Origin: Streptomyces sp. 1331.2
GTDB lineage: Bacteria; Actinomycetota; Actinomycetes; Streptomycetales; Streptomycetaceae
Reading direction: 5' to 3'
Assembly: GCF_900199205.1 (NCBI RefSeq)
Contig: NZ_OBMJ01000001.1
Location: forward strand, 2,483,001-2,547,000
Length of the DNA: 64,000 bases
In this document: piece after piece, positions 20,244 to 30,033 of the stretch
Numbering within the stretch: position 1 is the first letter of the stretch
Layout: each line of letters begins with the position of its first letter
Notes under the pieces: model-generated
Database searches by the model: none
The model's input: the letters and a program-made list of their open reading frames with translations, nothing else
What the model was told of the DNA's origin: nothing
Made by a program: the position numbers and the translations under genes

Positions 20244-20768
20244 TCACGCGCTGCGGTCGAGGGCGCGCAGCGACCGGTCCGTGATCGAACGGGCGCCGCG
20301 GCCGATGGCGACCAGGCCGGACTGGACCAACTCCTTGATGCCGTAAGGCTCCAGCATCCGGAGCATGGCCTCCAGCTTGTCCGAGCTGCCGGTGGCCTCG
20401 ATGGTCACCGCTTCGGGCGACACGTCGACGGTCTTGGCGCGGAACAGCTGGACGATCTCGACGATCTGCGACCGGGTCTCGTTGTCGGCGCGGACCTTCA
20501 CCAGGACCAGTTCCCGCTGGATCGCAGCGGCCTGGTCGAGTTCGACGATCTTTATCACGTTCACGAGCTTGTTGAGCTGCTTGGTGACCTGTTCCAGCGG
20601 GAGGTCCTCGACGTTGACCACGATCGTCATCCGGGAGACGTCCGGATGCTCGGTCGGGCCGACGGCGAGGGAGTCGATGTTGAAGCCCCGACGGGAGAAC
20701 AGTGCGGCGATGCGGGCGAGCACGCCGGGCTTGTTCTCGACCAGGACGGAGAGGGTGTGCTTGGACAT
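20244..20768 (-). CDS. ilvN: Acetolactate synthase regulatory (small) subunit
   Basis: The 174-aa protein has an N-terminal ACT domain (HTLSVLVENKPGVLARIAALFSRRGFNIDSLAVG) and the ALS_ss_C domain after residue 85. In this family it binds valine and activates and feedback-regulates the IlvB subunit. It starts at ATG 20768, 41 bases after ilvB, and is surely in its operon. Confidence 0.96.
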   Translation of the reverse strand: MSKHTLSVLVENKPGVLARIAALFSRRGFNIDSLAVGPTEHPDVSRMTIVVNVEDLPLEQVTKQLNKLVNVIKIVELDQAAAIQRELVLVKVRADNETRSQIVEIVQLFRAKTVDVSPEAVTIEATGSSDKLEAMLRMLEPYGIKELVQSGLVAIGRGARSITDRSLRALDRSA

Positions 20769-20809
20769 GTGGTTCCTCGGTCGTTCCTCAGTCGTTCCGG
20801 AAGGGGCTG

Positions 20810-22657
20810 TCAGTCGAGGTCGTCGCCGAAGTCGGGGCGAACGCCCTTGGCGAACTGGATCTCGTCGTTGCTGGTCCCGGCCGCGACCATCGGCCAGACC
20901 ATCGCGTCCTGGTGGACGATGAAGTCGATGACGACCGGGCGGTCGTTGATCTCCATCGCCTGCTTGATGACCGCGTCCAGGTCCTCGGGCCGCTCGCAGC
21001 GCAGGCCGACGCAGCCCATCGCCTCGGACAGCAGGACGAAGTCGGGGATCCGGGTGCCCTGGGCCGGCGGCTCGATGCCGTCGTGGTCCGGGCCGGAGTG
21101 CAGCACGGTGTTGGAGTAGCGCTGGTTGTAGAACAGCGTCTGCCACTGCCGGACCATGCCCAGTGAGCCGTTGTTGATGACCGCGACCTTGATCGGGATG
21201 TCGTTCAGGGCGCAGGTGACCAGCTCCTGGTTGGTCATCTGGAAGCAGCCGTCGCCGTCGATGGCCCAGACCGTGCTCTCCGGGCGGCCGGCCTTGGCGC
21301 CCATCGCCGCGGGGACGGCGTAGCCCATGGTCCCGGCGCCGCCGGAGTTGAGCCAGGTGCCGGGCTTCTCGAAGCGGATGAACTGCGAGCTCCACATCTG
21401 GTGCTGGCCCACGCCCGCGGCGTAGATCGCCTCGGGGCCGACCAGCTTGCCGATCCGCTCGATGACCTGCTGCGGCGAGAGGCGGCCCTCGGGCGCCGGC
21501 TCGTAGCCGAGCGGGTAGGTCTTCTTCCACTCGTCGAGCTTCTCCCACCACTCGGCGTAGTCGCCCTTGTGGCCGGCGTCGAACTCGGCCTGGACGGCGA
21601 CGATCAGGTCGGCGAGCACCTCGCGGGCGTCGCCGACGATCGGCACGTCCGCCGGGCGGTTCTTGCCGATCTCGGCCGGGTCGATGTCGGCGTGGACGAC
21701 CTTGGCGTTGGGGGCGAAGCCGTCCAGCTTGCCGGTGACGCGGTCGTCGAAGCGGGCGCCGAGGGTGAACAGCAGGTCGGACTTCTGCAGGGCGGTGACG
21801 GCCGGGACGGAGCCGTGCATGCCGGGCATGCCCAGGTGCTGCGGGTGGCTGTCCGGGAAGGCGCCGAGCGCCATCAGGGTGGTGACCACGGGGGCGCCGG
21901 TCAGCTCGGCGAGGATCCGCAGCTCGGCGGTGGCCTGCGCCTTGATGACGCCGCCGCCGACGTACAGCACCGGGCGCTTCGCGCCGACCAGCATCTTCGC
22001 GGCCTCGCGGATCTGCTTGGCGTGCGGCTTGGTGACCGGACGGTAGCCGGGCAGCGAGGCCTCGACCGGCCACCGGAAGGTGGTGGTGGCCTGCAGCGCG
22101 TCCTTGGCGATGTCGACCAGCACCGGGCCGGGGCGGCCGGTGGCGGCGATGTGGAAGGCCTCGGCGATCACCCGGGGGATCTCGGCCGGGTCGGTGACCA
22201 GGTAGTTGTGCTTGGTGATCGGCATCGTGATGCCGCAGATGTCCGCCTCCTGGAAGGCGTCGGTGCCGATCGCCTTGGAGGCGACCTGGCCGGTGATCGC
22301 GACCATCGGCACGGAGTCCATGTAGGCGTCGGCGATCGGGGTGACCAGGTTGGTCGCGCCCGGGCCGGAGGTCGCCATGCAGACCCCGACCCGGCCGGTG
22401 GCCTGGGCGTAGCCGGTGGCGGCGTGGCCGGCGCCCTGCTCGTGCCGGACCAGGATGTGGCGCACCTTGGCGGAGTCCATCAGCGGGTCGTACGCGGGAA
22501 GGATGGCCCCGCCCGGGATGCCGAAGACGGTGTCCGCGCCTACGGCCTCCAGCGAGCGGATGAGCGACTGGGCGCCGGTCATGGTCTCGACGACGTGCTG
22601 GGGAGCGTTGGCGGCCGGGTTGTCCCCACGGCGGGGGGATGCGGCGTGCTCGGTCAT
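20810..22657 (-). CDS. ilvB: Acetolactate synthase catalytic (large) subunit
   Basis: Thiamine-diphosphate enzyme condensing two pyruvates, or pyruvate with 2-oxobutyrate. The 615-aa protein shows the catalytic Glu region [19 protein letters not shown], the central domain, and the ThDP/Mg motif [29 protein letters not shown]. An N-terminal extension of about 25 residues precedes the family core, as in other streptomycetes. Its mRNA leader carries a 13-residue peptide ORF and an intrinsic terminator, the classical actinobacterial ilvB attenuator. Confidence 0.97.
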   Translation of the reverse strand: MTEHAASPRRGDNPAANAPQHVVETMTGAQSLIRSLEAVGADTVFGIPGGAILPAYDPLMDSAKVRHILVRHEQGAGHAATGYAQATGRVGVCMATSGPGATNLVTPIADAYMDSVPMVAITGQVASKAIGTDAFQEADICGITMPITKHNYLVTDPAEIPRVIAEAFHIAATGRPGPVLVDIAKDALQATTTFRWPVEASLPGYRPVTKPHAKQIREAAKMLVGAKRPVLYVGGGVIKAQATAELRILAELTGAPVVTTLMALGAFPDSHPQHLGMPGMHGSVPAVTALQKSDLLFTLGARFDDRVTGKLDGFAPNAKVVHADIDPAEIGKNRPADVPIVGDAREVLADLIVAVQAEFDAGHKGDYAEWWEKLDEWKKTYPLGYEPAPEGRLSPQQVIERIGKLVGPEAIYAAGVGQHQMWSSQFIRFEKPGTWLNSGGAGTMGYAVPAAMGAKAGRPESTVWAIDGDGCFQMTNQELVTCALNDIPIKVAVINNGSLGMVRQWQTLFYNQRYSNTVLHSGPDHDGIEPPAQGTRIPDFVLLSEAMGCVGLRCERPEDLDAVIKQAMEINDRPVVIDFIVHQDAMVWPMVAAGTSNDEIQFAKGVRPDFGDDLD

Positions 22658-22838
22658 CTGCCTGTCTCTTCTCGGGTTTTGCCGACCAGGTGCTGCGGGC
22701 CCCGGTGCTGCGAGGGAGGGGTCCCGGTCCGGGTCGATCGCCGGCTCTGCCTCAATCGTCCCGCCGAATCCGACAAGTCGGGAGTTCTCGGGCGGCCGAG
22801 GCCAGGGGTCTTGCAGGGTGGAACAGCGTCAGTGCAAC

Positions 22839-22872
22839 AAAAAACCCCTCGTGCCCAAGGGCATGCGAGGGG
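22839..22872 (-). terminator. ilvB: Intrinsic terminator (attenuator) in the ilvB leader
   Basis: On the minus strand, CCCCTCG and CGAGGGG pair, with an inner TGCCC/GGGCA helix and a 2-base bulge, followed by six T residues. It lies 181 bases before the ilvB start and 40 bases after the leader peptide stop. Confidence 0.9.
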
Positions 22873-22912
22873 TGGCGCGTCGGTCTGTCACGAGCAGGGC
22901 GTGCGAGCCCTG

Positions 22913-22954
22913 TCAGCCGACGCGCCCGCCAAGTACGAGAATTCGGGTGCGCAT
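22913..22954 (-). CDS. ilvB leader peptide (13 aa)
   Basis: Reads MRTRILVLGGRVG then TGA. The Ile-Leu-Val-Leu run gives control codons for all three branched-chain amino acids, and the peptide matches the pattern I know for actinobacterial ilvB leaders. GGGAGG lies about 13 bases upstream. Ribosome stalling here would favour an antiterminator over the hairpin at 22839-22872. Confidence 0.88.
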   Translation of the reverse strand: MRTRILVLGGRVG

Positions 22955-22987
22955 GGCAACGACCATCCTCCCGTCCGGGGTTGCGTG

Positions 22988-25900
22988 TCAAGCAGGTGGG
23001 ATGACCGTCTCGCCATGCGGACCCCCGGCCGGACCACTGACGGCCGGGTGTTCGGGCAGGTCAGCGCCGCCGTGGTGATGTACGCCACGTCCCGGGGCGG
23101 GGTCCGTGCGGCCACTCGTCCGGGTGTCGGCGGCCTGGTGGGACCGGCGGGCGGCGAGCGGGCCGAGCGGGGTCGGCAGCGGGTAGCCGCGGCGGGCCAG
23201 CGCACGGCGCAGCCTGGGCTCGTCCAGCGGCGGGGCGAAGGCGGAGCCCTGGGCCTGGCCGCAGCCGAGTTCGCCCAGGACGGAGACCTGCCGGGGCAGG
23301 TCCACCCCCTCGGCGGCGGTGGCCATCCCGAGGTCGCGGCCGAGCCGCAGGGCGTGCCCGGCGAGGGTGCGGGCGAGCGAGGACTCGCCGAGGTCCTGGA
23401 CCAGGGTGCGGTCCAGCTTGAGGCCGTCCAGGGGCAGCCGGGCGAGGGCGCCGAGCGAGCCGCTGCCGGCGCCGTAGCCGGCCAGCCAGGTGGAGACGCC
23501 GAGCCGGCGCAGCGCGGCCAGCCGGCGGCCGAGTTCGTCGGCGAGCGCGTCCGAGCCCATCCTGGCCACCTCGATCACCAACTCGCCGGCCGGCAGCCCG
23601 CTGTCGCGCAGTGCGGCCGCCACCGTCTCGTACAGCCCCGGTGAGCAGAGCCGCTCGGTGGAGAGCCGGACGGCCACCGGGACGGGCCCCGCCGGGCCGC
23701 GGCCCGCCCGGCCGAGGCCGCGCCGGGCGGCGGCCGCGACGACCGCCTCGTGGATCAGCCAGCGGGAGAACCGGGTGGCGGCGTCGCCGTGCTCGGCGGA
23801 GCGCAGGAACTCGGCCGGGGTGAGCAGCAGGCCGCCCGCCGAGCGCCAGCGGGCCTGTGCCTCGACGCCGCTCACCGTGCCGTCGGCAAGGTCCACCACG
23901 GGCTGGTGGAGCAGGGTGAAGCCGCCCTCCCGGACGGCGAGTCGCAGCCGTTCCTCCAGCTCGCTGCGGCGTTCCAGGTCGGCCCGCATCGCCGGGGCGT
24001 AGAGCACCACCCGACCCTTGCCCTCGGACTTGGCCCGGTACATCGCGAGGTCGGCGTTGCGCATCAGTTCGTCGGCGGCGGCTCTGGGGTCGGCGGCGGG
24101 GCCGCGTTCGGGGGTGCCGAAGGCGATGCCGATGCTGGCGGCGACGCCGAGCTCGGTGCCGCCGATCCAGTACGGCTCGGAGAGCGCGACGCGCAGCCGC
24201 TCGGCCAGTTCCTGGACCTGGAGGCGGCCGAGCGGGCCGCAGACCAGGGCGGCGAACTCGTCGCCGCCGAACCGGGCGACGGTGTCCCCGCAGCGGACGG
24301 CGCCCTGCAGCCGGCGGGCGGCCTGCACCAGCAGCTCGTCGCCGACCTGGTGCCCGGCGGTGTCGTTGACCGCCTTGAAGCCGTCCAGGTCGAGGAAGAG
24401 CACGGCGATCCCGGCTCCGGTCCCGTCCTGCTGGCCGCGGGTGCCGAGGGCGGCCCGCAGCCGCTGGGTGAACAGCGCCCGGTTGGGCAGGTCGGTGAGC
24501 GGGTCGTGGAAGGCGTTGTGCTGCAACTGGGCCTGGAGCATGACGCGTTCGGTGACGTCCCGACTGTTGAGCAGCAGGCCGTCACGGTGCCGGCTGACGG
24601 TGGACTCGACGTGCAGCCACTCCCCGCCGCCGGAGCTGATCCGGCACTCCACCCGGGCCGAGGGCTCGGCGGTGCGCGGGTCGCGGTGGGCGGCGAGCCG
24701 GACCCTGGCGAGGTAGCGGCGGACCTCGGAGAGCACCCGGTCCACGTCCTCGGGGTGGACCAGGTCCAGCAGGTTGCCGCCGACGAGCTCCTCCGGGTCC
24801 CGCCCGTAGACGCCGAGCGCGGCCGGGGAGACGTAGGAGAGCACGCCGTTGGCACCGGCGATCATGATGACGTCGCTGGAGCCCTGCACCAGGGAACGGA
24901 AGTGCGCCTCCTTGTGGGCGAGTTCCTGGGCCAGCGACAGGTTGTCGAGCAGCATCACGCCTTGCCTGAGGATCAGTGCCAGCCCGACGGTGCAGGCGGC
25001 CGCGGCCACCACGCGGTCCAACTCGCGCCCGCCGAGGGCGTTGTAGAGGATGCCGGCGGTGCAGACCGCGGCGGCCGCGTACGGGGTGAGCGCGCTGAAG
25101 GTGGTGGCCACCCGGCGGCGCGGCAGGCCGCCGGCCGAGGGGTGCTCGCGCAGCGGGCGCCGCCAGCGCGGCGACCAGGGCGCCCAGGCCAACAGCAGAC
25201 TGCCGGAGAACCAGCCGGCGTCCAGCAGTTCGCCCGAGTGGTAGCTGCTGCGCAGCTCCGGGGAGGTGAACAGGGCGTCGCACATGACGGTGACGGCGAG
25301 CGCCAGCATCGCGGTGTGCACCGCCGCCCGGTTGCCGTCCCGACCGCCGAAGCGCAGCCCGACCACCAGGCTGACCAGCAGGATGTCCAGCACCGGGTAG
25401 GCCAGGTTGAGGGCCAGGCGAAGCGGGGAGCCGCCCTCGCCGGCCGCGATCCGGCCGAGCGCCAGGCTCCAGCTGAGGGTGAACAGCGAGCCGGCGATCA
25501 GCCAGCCGTCGAGCAGCAGGCAGAGCCAGCCGGCCGCCGAGCGCGGGCGCTGGGCGAGCACCAGGACCCCGGTGATGGCGAGCGGGGCGAACAGCAGGAA
25601 GGCGTACTCGGCGAGCGAGTCCCGGGGCAGCGGGGTGCGGACGACCAGTTCGTACCAGCCCCAGGTGCCGTTGCCCATGGCGACCATGAGCGAGGAGAGG
25701 CCGAACAGCAGCCAGGCCGGGCGGGCGTGGCCGCCGACGGCGCAGCCGTACACCAGACAGGACAGGGCAGCCGCGAGGGCGGCCGCAGCCAGGCCGAAGT
25801 CACCCATGAAGACGGCGAGTTGGCGGGACCCCCAGCCGGCCGCGGCGCCCAGGGCGTAGGCCAGGCAAAGCGCGCCAAGGGCGAGGCCGGGCAGCGTGCG

Positions 25901-26023
25901 GCTCTCCCGGATCCGACCCAGCGGGCCGCGCCGGGCGGGCGCGGTCATGTCGATGGCGGACGTGTCGGCGGGCGGTGCGCCCGGGCGTCCGGCTTCGGGC
26001 AACACCGTATCGGTGGAGCTCAC
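22988..26023 (-). CDS. Membrane PAS-GGDEF protein with degenerate EAL domain
   Basis: Probable c-di-GMP synthase (1011 aa). About eight membrane helices fill residues 45-350, a PAS domain lies near 370-490, a GGDEF domain near 500-665 with intact GGDEF at about 586, preceded by an RxxD inhibitory site (RCGD), and an EAL-like domain near 690-930. The EAL domain has lost key residues: EAL is EAQ (near 719), the EIxE metal site is EVARM, and the DDFGTG loop is LAGYGAG (near 845). It is therefore probably not a phosphodiesterase. The last 55 residues are a low-complexity His/Gly/Pro tail ending 33 bases before the ilvB leader peptide ORF. Several named Streptomyces GGDEF-EAL proteins have this layout; I cannot fix which one it matches. 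Confidence 0.9.
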   Translation of the reverse strand: MSSTDTVLPEAGRPGAPPADTSAIDMTAPARRGPLGRIRESRTLPGLALGALCLAYALGAAAGWGSRQLAVFMGDFGLAAAALAAALSCLVYGCAVGGHARPAWLLFGLSSLMVAMGNGTWGWYELVVRTPLPRDSLAEYAFLLFAPLAITGVLVLAQRPRSAAGWLCLLLDGWLIAGSLFTLSWSLALGRIAAGEGGSPLRLALNLAYPVLDILLVSLVVGLRFGGRDGNRAAVHTAMLALAVTVMCDALFTSPELRSSYHSGELLDAGWFSGSLLLAWAPWSPRWRRPLREHPSAGGLPRRRVATTFSALTPYAAAAVCTAGILYNALGGRELDRVVAAAACTVGLALILRQGVMLLDNLSLAQELAHKEAHFRSLVQGSSDVIMIAGANGVLSYVSPAALGVYGRDPEELVGGNLLDLVHPEDVDRVLSEVRRYLARVRLAAHRDPRTAEPSARVECRISSGGGEWLHVESTVSRHRDGLLLNSRDVTERVMLQAQLQHNAFHDPLTDLPNRALFTQRLRAALGTRGQQDGTGAGIAVLFLDLDGFKAVNDTAGHQVGDELLVQAARRLQGAVRCGDTVARFGGDEFAALVCGPLGRLQVQELAERLRVALSEPYWIGGTELGVAASIGIAFGTPERGPAADPRAAADELMRNADLAMYRAKSEGKGRVVLYAPAMRADLERRSELEERLRLAVREGGFTLLHQPVVDLADGTVSGVEAQARWRSAGGLLLTPAEFLRSAEHGDAATRFSRWLIHEAVVAAAARRGLGRAGRGPAGPVPVAVRLSTERLCSPGLYETVAAALRDSGLPAGELVIEVARMGSDALADELGRRLAALRRLGVSTWLAGYGAGSGSLGALARLPLDGLKLDRTLVQDLGESSLARTLAGHALRLGRDLGMATAAEGVDLPRQVSVLGELGCGQAQGSAFAPPLDEPRLRRALARRGYPLPTPLGPLAARRSHQAADTRTSGRTDPAPGRGVHHHGGADLPEHPAVSGPAGGPHGETVIPPA

Positions 26024-26396
26024 TCGGCCTCTCCCCCTCCGGCCCGGGGCCTCGCGCCCCGGACACGGGCCACCGGCCGCGTACCTCTCGGCCGTACGCG
26101 GTGGCCTGGCGCCCCGTCATGACGGAGGCCCAGGGGGTGGGCGACCTTCCGGCCGCCGCACCGCACCGATGCTCCCAAAATGGACCCTACACCAATTCCG
26201 TCACTCAATGACACGCACACTCAACTTAGAGTAATGGCGAGGGGGTGGGGAAATGCCCCCGATTCCAACGGATCGGCCCGGTTGGCGGCGGCGCGCGGGC
26301 GGGGGCTCACGCGGCGCGCACGGGAGCACGCGGCGGCGCCCCGCTGCCGGACCGGACGCGTGAGGGCGGTCCGGGTCCGGCGGCGGGGCGCCGGGG
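26024..26396. other. Intergenic region upstream of the GGDEF gene
   Basis: About 370 bases without a supported gene. The part at 26170-26235 is markedly AT-rich for this genome (CAATTCCGTCACTCAATGAC and following) and probably holds the minus-strand promoter for the GGDEF gene; I could not fit a clean -35/-10 pair. The rest is GC-rich spacer after the LuxR-family gene's stop. Confidence 0.45.
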
Positions 26397-29300
26397 TCAA
26401 CGGCCGGACGGGGCCAGATCGTCGGGGAACAGCCGCAGCCGGTGGGCCAGCGCGGCCGCCTCGCCCCGGCCGCCGACCGCGAGCTTGCCCAGGATGTTGG
26501 ACACGTGCACGCTCGCGGTCTTCGGAGAGATGTACAGTTCTTCGGCGATCTGCCGGTTGGTCCAGCCGCGCGCGAGCAGCCGGAGCACGTCCCGCTCACG
26601 GGGGGTGAGGTTGAAGGAGTCCCCGGCGAGCGGCGCCGGCGCCTCCTTGGCGGCCGTCCGCTCACCGGGAGCGAGGTTCAGCCCGGCCCGCTCGGCCAGG
26701 CTCGCGATCTGCGCCGCCAGCATCCGGTCACCCCGTACGGTCGCCAGTTCGGCTGCCTCGCGCAGGAGTTCGGCCGCGGCCTCGCGCCGACCGGCCTGCA
26801 CCTCGGCCTCGCCGGCCCGCAGCAGGGCGAGCGCCAGCGGGTACGGCAGGCCGGTCGGCCGCAGTGCCTCGATCGCGGCGGCCCACTTCCCGGGGGTGTC
26901 GGCGCCCTCGGCGCGGGCCAGTTCGGCCTCCAGCAGCCGGGCCCAGCCGTGGTGCAGCGGCGCCCGGGGCCGCAGCTCGGCGGCGGCCGTGGCGACCGCG
27001 GCCAGCACCGCGGCCCGGCCCTCCTCGGCCTCCGGCAGGCCCCGGCTGTCCGCCTCCACGCCGACGGCCTCGGCCAGCAGCGGGTAGACGTCGGACTCGT
27101 AGCCGAGCCGGCCGTCCTCCGCCAGCGCGGCGAGCAGTTCGGCCCGGGCCTCCAGCGGCCGGCCGCCGAGCGCGGCGAGCCGCACCGCGAGCCGGCTGAT
27201 CGGCACGCTGTGCTGGACCTGGCCGACCCGGTTGGCCGCGCGGGCCTGCGCCAGCATGGTCGCCGCGGTGGCCAGGTCCCCCTCCAGCAGGGCGAGTTCG
27301 CCGCGCATCCGGTCCAGGAACTCGGCGTGGCTGCCGCTCAGGCTGCCCAGCTCGAAGGCGTCGAGCACCTCGGCGGCCTCCCGGACCCGCCCGAGGTCGA
27401 TCAGCGCCTCGACCAGGTTGCCGGTCAGGATGGCGCCGATGTTGCGCAGCAGGCCGTTGCCGTCGGCGAACTCCAGGCCCTCGCGGGCCAGTCGGACGGC
27501 GTCCTCGGACCGGCCCAGCCCGCGCTGCATGCTGGCCAGGTTGTTGATGCCGCGCAGCAGCACGTCGGGCACGCCCAGCCGGCGGGCCCGCTCGACCGCC
27601 CCGGCGAGCTCGGCCAGCCCGCCCTCGGCGTCCCCGTGGACGTCGTAACGCAGCCCGCCGAGGGTCATCCGGGCGTGCACCTCGACCGCGTGCGCGCCAA
27701 CCTGCTCGGCGATCCTGATCGCCCGCTCGGCGAGTTCGAGGTGCTCGGGCCCGGGCTTCTTGAGCATCGCCGAGCCGGCGCCGAGCCCGAGCACCTCGGC
27801 CTGCACGGCGGACGGCGGCAGGTGCTCCACCAGCCGCAGCGCGTGAGCGATCTCCTCCTCGTCCCCGGAGCGGCGCAGACTGCCCAGGATCCGGGCCCGG
27901 TTGATCCGGAACCAGGCCGCGCGCACCGGGTGCACCGTCTCGTCGACCAGCCGCAGCCCGCGCTTGGCCAGGCTCAGGCCGCGCTCGCGGTCCCCGCAGC
28001 GGCGGGCCGCGACCACCGCCTCGGCCAGCACGTCCTCCAGCTGGATCCGGTCGCACTCCTCGTCGGCGGCGCTGTGGTCGCAGGAGCCCGGCGGGTAGGT
28101 CTCGGCCCAGTCGTACGGGCGCAGGGTGTGCGCCAGCACCTCCTCGGTGACCATGTCCCACAGCTCCAGGGCGCGCTCCAGCATGCCCAGCTGCTCGGCG
28201 AAGGCGTTGCGCCGGCGGGCCGCGCGGGCGGCGTCCAGGGCGGTCGGCAGGGCGCGGGCCGGATCGTGCGCGTGGTACCAGTAGTTGGCCAACCGGGCGG
28301 GCAGCGCGTCGGCGGGCACGAGCTGCGGCCGGGCCTCCACGGCGAGCGCGAACTTGCGGTTGATCCGGTGCCGTTCGCCGGGCAGCAGGTCGTCCGAGAC
28401 CGCCTCGCGGACCAGCGCGTGCCGGAACCGGTAGCCCTCGCCCTCGGTGTCCGGGCGCAGGATGTTGGCGCCGACGGCCGAGCGCAGCGCCTCGATCAGC
28501 GCCTCCTCGTCGTCGGCCAGGACGGCGGCCAGCAGGGCGTGTTCGACGTGCGAGCCGCCCTCGGCGGCAATCCGCACCACCCGCTGGGCGTCCTCGTCCA
28601 GACCCTCGACCCGCACCAGCAGGATGTCCCGCAGCGAGTCGGTCAACCCGGCGCCGCAGCCGTCGTCGAAGGCGGTGGCCAGCTCCTCGACGAAGAAGGG
28701 GTTGCCCTCCGAGCGGCGGTGGATCCGGTCCACCAGCTGGCGGTCGGGGGTGGCGGTGCCCAGGATGCCGGCCAGCTGGGCGGCCACCTCGCGGCGGTCG
28801 AACCGCTCCAGCTCCAACCGCTGGACGGTGCGCAGCCGTTCGAGCTCGGCGAGGAAGGGGCGCAGCGGGTGGCGACGGTGCAGGTCGTCGCTGCGGTAGG
28901 TGGCGACCAGCAGCACCCGGGAGCGGTGCAGGGTGCGCACCAGGAAGGCGAGCAGTTCGCGGGTGGAGCGGTCGGACCAGTGCAGGTCCTCGACGGCGAG
29001 GACGAGGGTACGCTCCGCGCCGAGCCGTTCGAACAGCCTCGCGGTGTGCTCGAACAGCTGGGCCCGGCTGTACTCGTCGTTCGGTTCGCCGTCGGCCTCG
29101 CCCAACTCGGAGAGCAGTCGGGAGAGATGGCCCTCGCTGCCGGCCGCGGCGGCCTCCAGCTCGGCGCCCAACGAGCGGTGCAGCCGGCGCAGCGCGGCGG
29201 CCAGCGGCGCGTACGGCAGGCCCTCGGCGCCGACCTCCAGACAGCTGCCGAGCGAGATGACCGCTCCCCCGTCGGCGGCGCGCTGCAGGAACTCCTCCAG

Positions 29301-29444
29301 CAGCCGGGTCTTGCCGACGCCGGCCTCGCCGCCGATCAGGACGGCCTGCGGGCTGCCGGCGCCCGCCCGGCGCAGCGCGTCGGTCAGTTCGGTGATCTCG
29401 CTGCCACGGCCGACGAAGACGGGGCTGACCGATATCTGCTGCAT
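26397..29444 (-). CDS. Large LuxR-family ATPase transcriptional regulator
   Basis: STAND/LAL-type regulator of about 1015 aa. It begins MQQISVSPVFVGRGSEI, then has a Walker A IGGEAGVGKTRLLEEF near residue 40, Walker B RTLVLAVEDLHWSD near 145, a long helical TPR-like region, and a C-terminal LuxR helix-turn-helix, LTPRERDVLRLLARGWTNRQIAEELYISPKTASVHVSNIL. Start is ATG 29444 by family resemblance; ATG 29456 is an equally possible in-frame choice, and neither has a good ribosome-binding site. Probably binds an unknown ligand in an ATP-dependent way and activates transcription. The target is not evident from the neighbours. Confidence 0.9.
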   Translation of the reverse strand: MQQISVSPVFVGRGSEITELTDALRRAGAGSPQAVLIGGEAGVGKTRLLEEFLQRAADGGAVISLGSCLEVGAEGLPYAPLAAALRRLHRSLGAELEAAAAGSEGHLSRLLSELGEADGEPNDEYSRAQLFEHTARLFERLGAERTLVLAVEDLHWSDRSTRELLAFLVRTLHRSRVLLVATYRSDDLHRRHPLRPFLAELERLRTVQRLELERFDRREVAAQLAGILGTATPDRQLVDRIHRRSEGNPFFVEELATAFDDGCGAGLTDSLRDILLVRVEGLDEDAQRVVRIAAEGGSHVEHALLAAVLADDEEALIEALRSAVGANILRPDTEGEGYRFRHALVREAVSDDLLPGERHRINRKFALAVEARPQLVPADALPARLANYWYHAHDPARALPTALDAARAARRRNAFAEQLGMLERALELWDMVTEEVLAHTLRPYDWAETYPPGSCDHSAADEECDRIQLEDVLAEAVVAARRCGDRERGLSLAKRGLRLVDETVHPVRAAWFRINRARILGSLRRSGDEEEIAHALRLVEHLPPSAVQAEVLGLGAGSAMLKKPGPEHLELAERAIRIAEQVGAHAVEVHARMTLGGLRYDVHGDAEGGLAELAGAVERARRLGVPDVLLRGINNLASMQRGLGRSEDAVRLAREGLEFADGNGLLRNIGAILTGNLVEALIDLGRVREAAEVLDAFELGSLSGSHAEFLDRMRGELALLEGDLATAATMLAQARAANRVGQVQHSVPISRLAVRLAALGGRPLEARAELLAALAEDGRLGYESDVYPLLAEAVGVEADSRGLPEAEEGRAAVLAAVATAAAELRPRAPLHHGWARLLEAELARAEGADTPGKWAAAIEALRPTGLPYPLALALLRAGEAEVQAGRREAAAELLREAAELATVRGDRMLAAQIASLAERAGLNLAPGERTAAKEAPAPLAGDSFNLTPRERDVLRLLARGWTNRQIAEELYISPKTASVHVSNILGKLAVGGRGEAAALAHRLRLFPDDLAPSGR

Positions 29445-29507
29445 GGAGGCGAGCATGCCATAGCCGGTGGGGCCCGGAGGAGGGGTTATCTCCCCAGGCG
29501 AACGCCC

Positions 29508-29544
29508 GGAGGGGGAGACGCTCACTCGCAGCGTCTCCCCCTCC
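29508..29544 (-). terminator. Hairpin after the 52-aa ORF
   Basis: A perfect 15-bp stem, GGAGGGGGAGACGCT with its complement, and a 7-base loop. It lies 35 bases downstream of the small ORF and 64 bases before the LuxR-family start, so it should terminate the former. Confidence 0.8.
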
Positions 29545-29578
29545 TCGGCTCCTTCGGCACCGTCCCGGTGCCGTGCCG

Positions 29579-29737
29579 TCAGCATTCGGTCTGACGCACG
29601 GGGCGCCGCTGGAAGCGGGCGGCCACCGGACGGCGCCGCAGGCGGCGCGCTTCCTTGGCCTCGCGCACCAGGCGCTCGTGCTCGGCGCGGGCCACGAGCT
29701 CGTGGGCCTGTTGCTGGAAGGTCTGGTACTCGATCAC
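29579..29737 (-). CDS. Small basic hypothetical protein, 52 aa
   Basis: Starts at GTG 29737 with AGGGGAA 6 bases upstream. The product (M)IEYQTFQQQAHELVARAEH, then an Arg-rich helix ERLVREAKEARRLRRRPVAAR, looks like an amphipathic helix followed by a strongly basic tail. It has its own terminator at 29508-29544. I recognise the general type (short basic proteins of streptomycetes) but no function. Confidence 0.7.
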   Translation of the reverse strand: MIEYQTFQQQAHELVARAEHERLVREAKEARRLRRRPVAARFQRRPVRQTEC

Positions 29738-29873
29738 TTCGGTTCCCCTTGTGGGTTTCACTGCGTTTCGCTGACAGGTAAGACTTTCCTCTCCCAGTGG
29801 GGGGTGCCACATCGGCAGCGTGCCCGATCTTCCGGGGCCCAGGAGCCTTAGATCGGACCCCGGAAAAGGTTTG

Positions 29874-29913
29874 AGGCCCGGTCTCACCCCCTTCCGGAGG
29901 TGAGACCGGGCCT
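29874..29913. terminator. Perfect 15-bp hairpin downstream of gatB
   Basis: AGGCCCGGTCTCACC and its exact complement around a 10-base loop, 120 bases after the gatB stop. Probably the end of the gatCAB transcript. Confidence 0.75.
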
Positions 29914-29931
29914 TAGGCCTTACTTAGAGGG

Positions 29932-29986
29932 CCTTAGATGCCTTAGATGCCTTAGGAAACCAGGGCCTAGGGGCCTAGGGGCCTAG
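29932..29986. repeat. Short tandem repeats: CCTTAGATG x2 and GGGCCTAG x3
   Basis: CCTTAGATG occurs twice in tandem (29932-29949), followed by CCTTAGG, then GGGCCTAG three times in perfect tandem (29963-29986). Related CCTTAG words also occur at 29911-29936. Composition and repetitiveness differ from all surrounding DNA. Confidence 0.9.
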
Positions 29987-30033
29987 GTGTGGTGAAGGCT
30001 CAGGCGCAGACGCCCGGCTTCTCGAAGCTGGGC

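Noticed and set aside
26245..29594. Long plus-strand frames opposite the LuxR-family gene
   Set aside because: Antisense shadows with Gln/Gly/Val-rich translation; the minus strand has clear Walker and HTH motifs.
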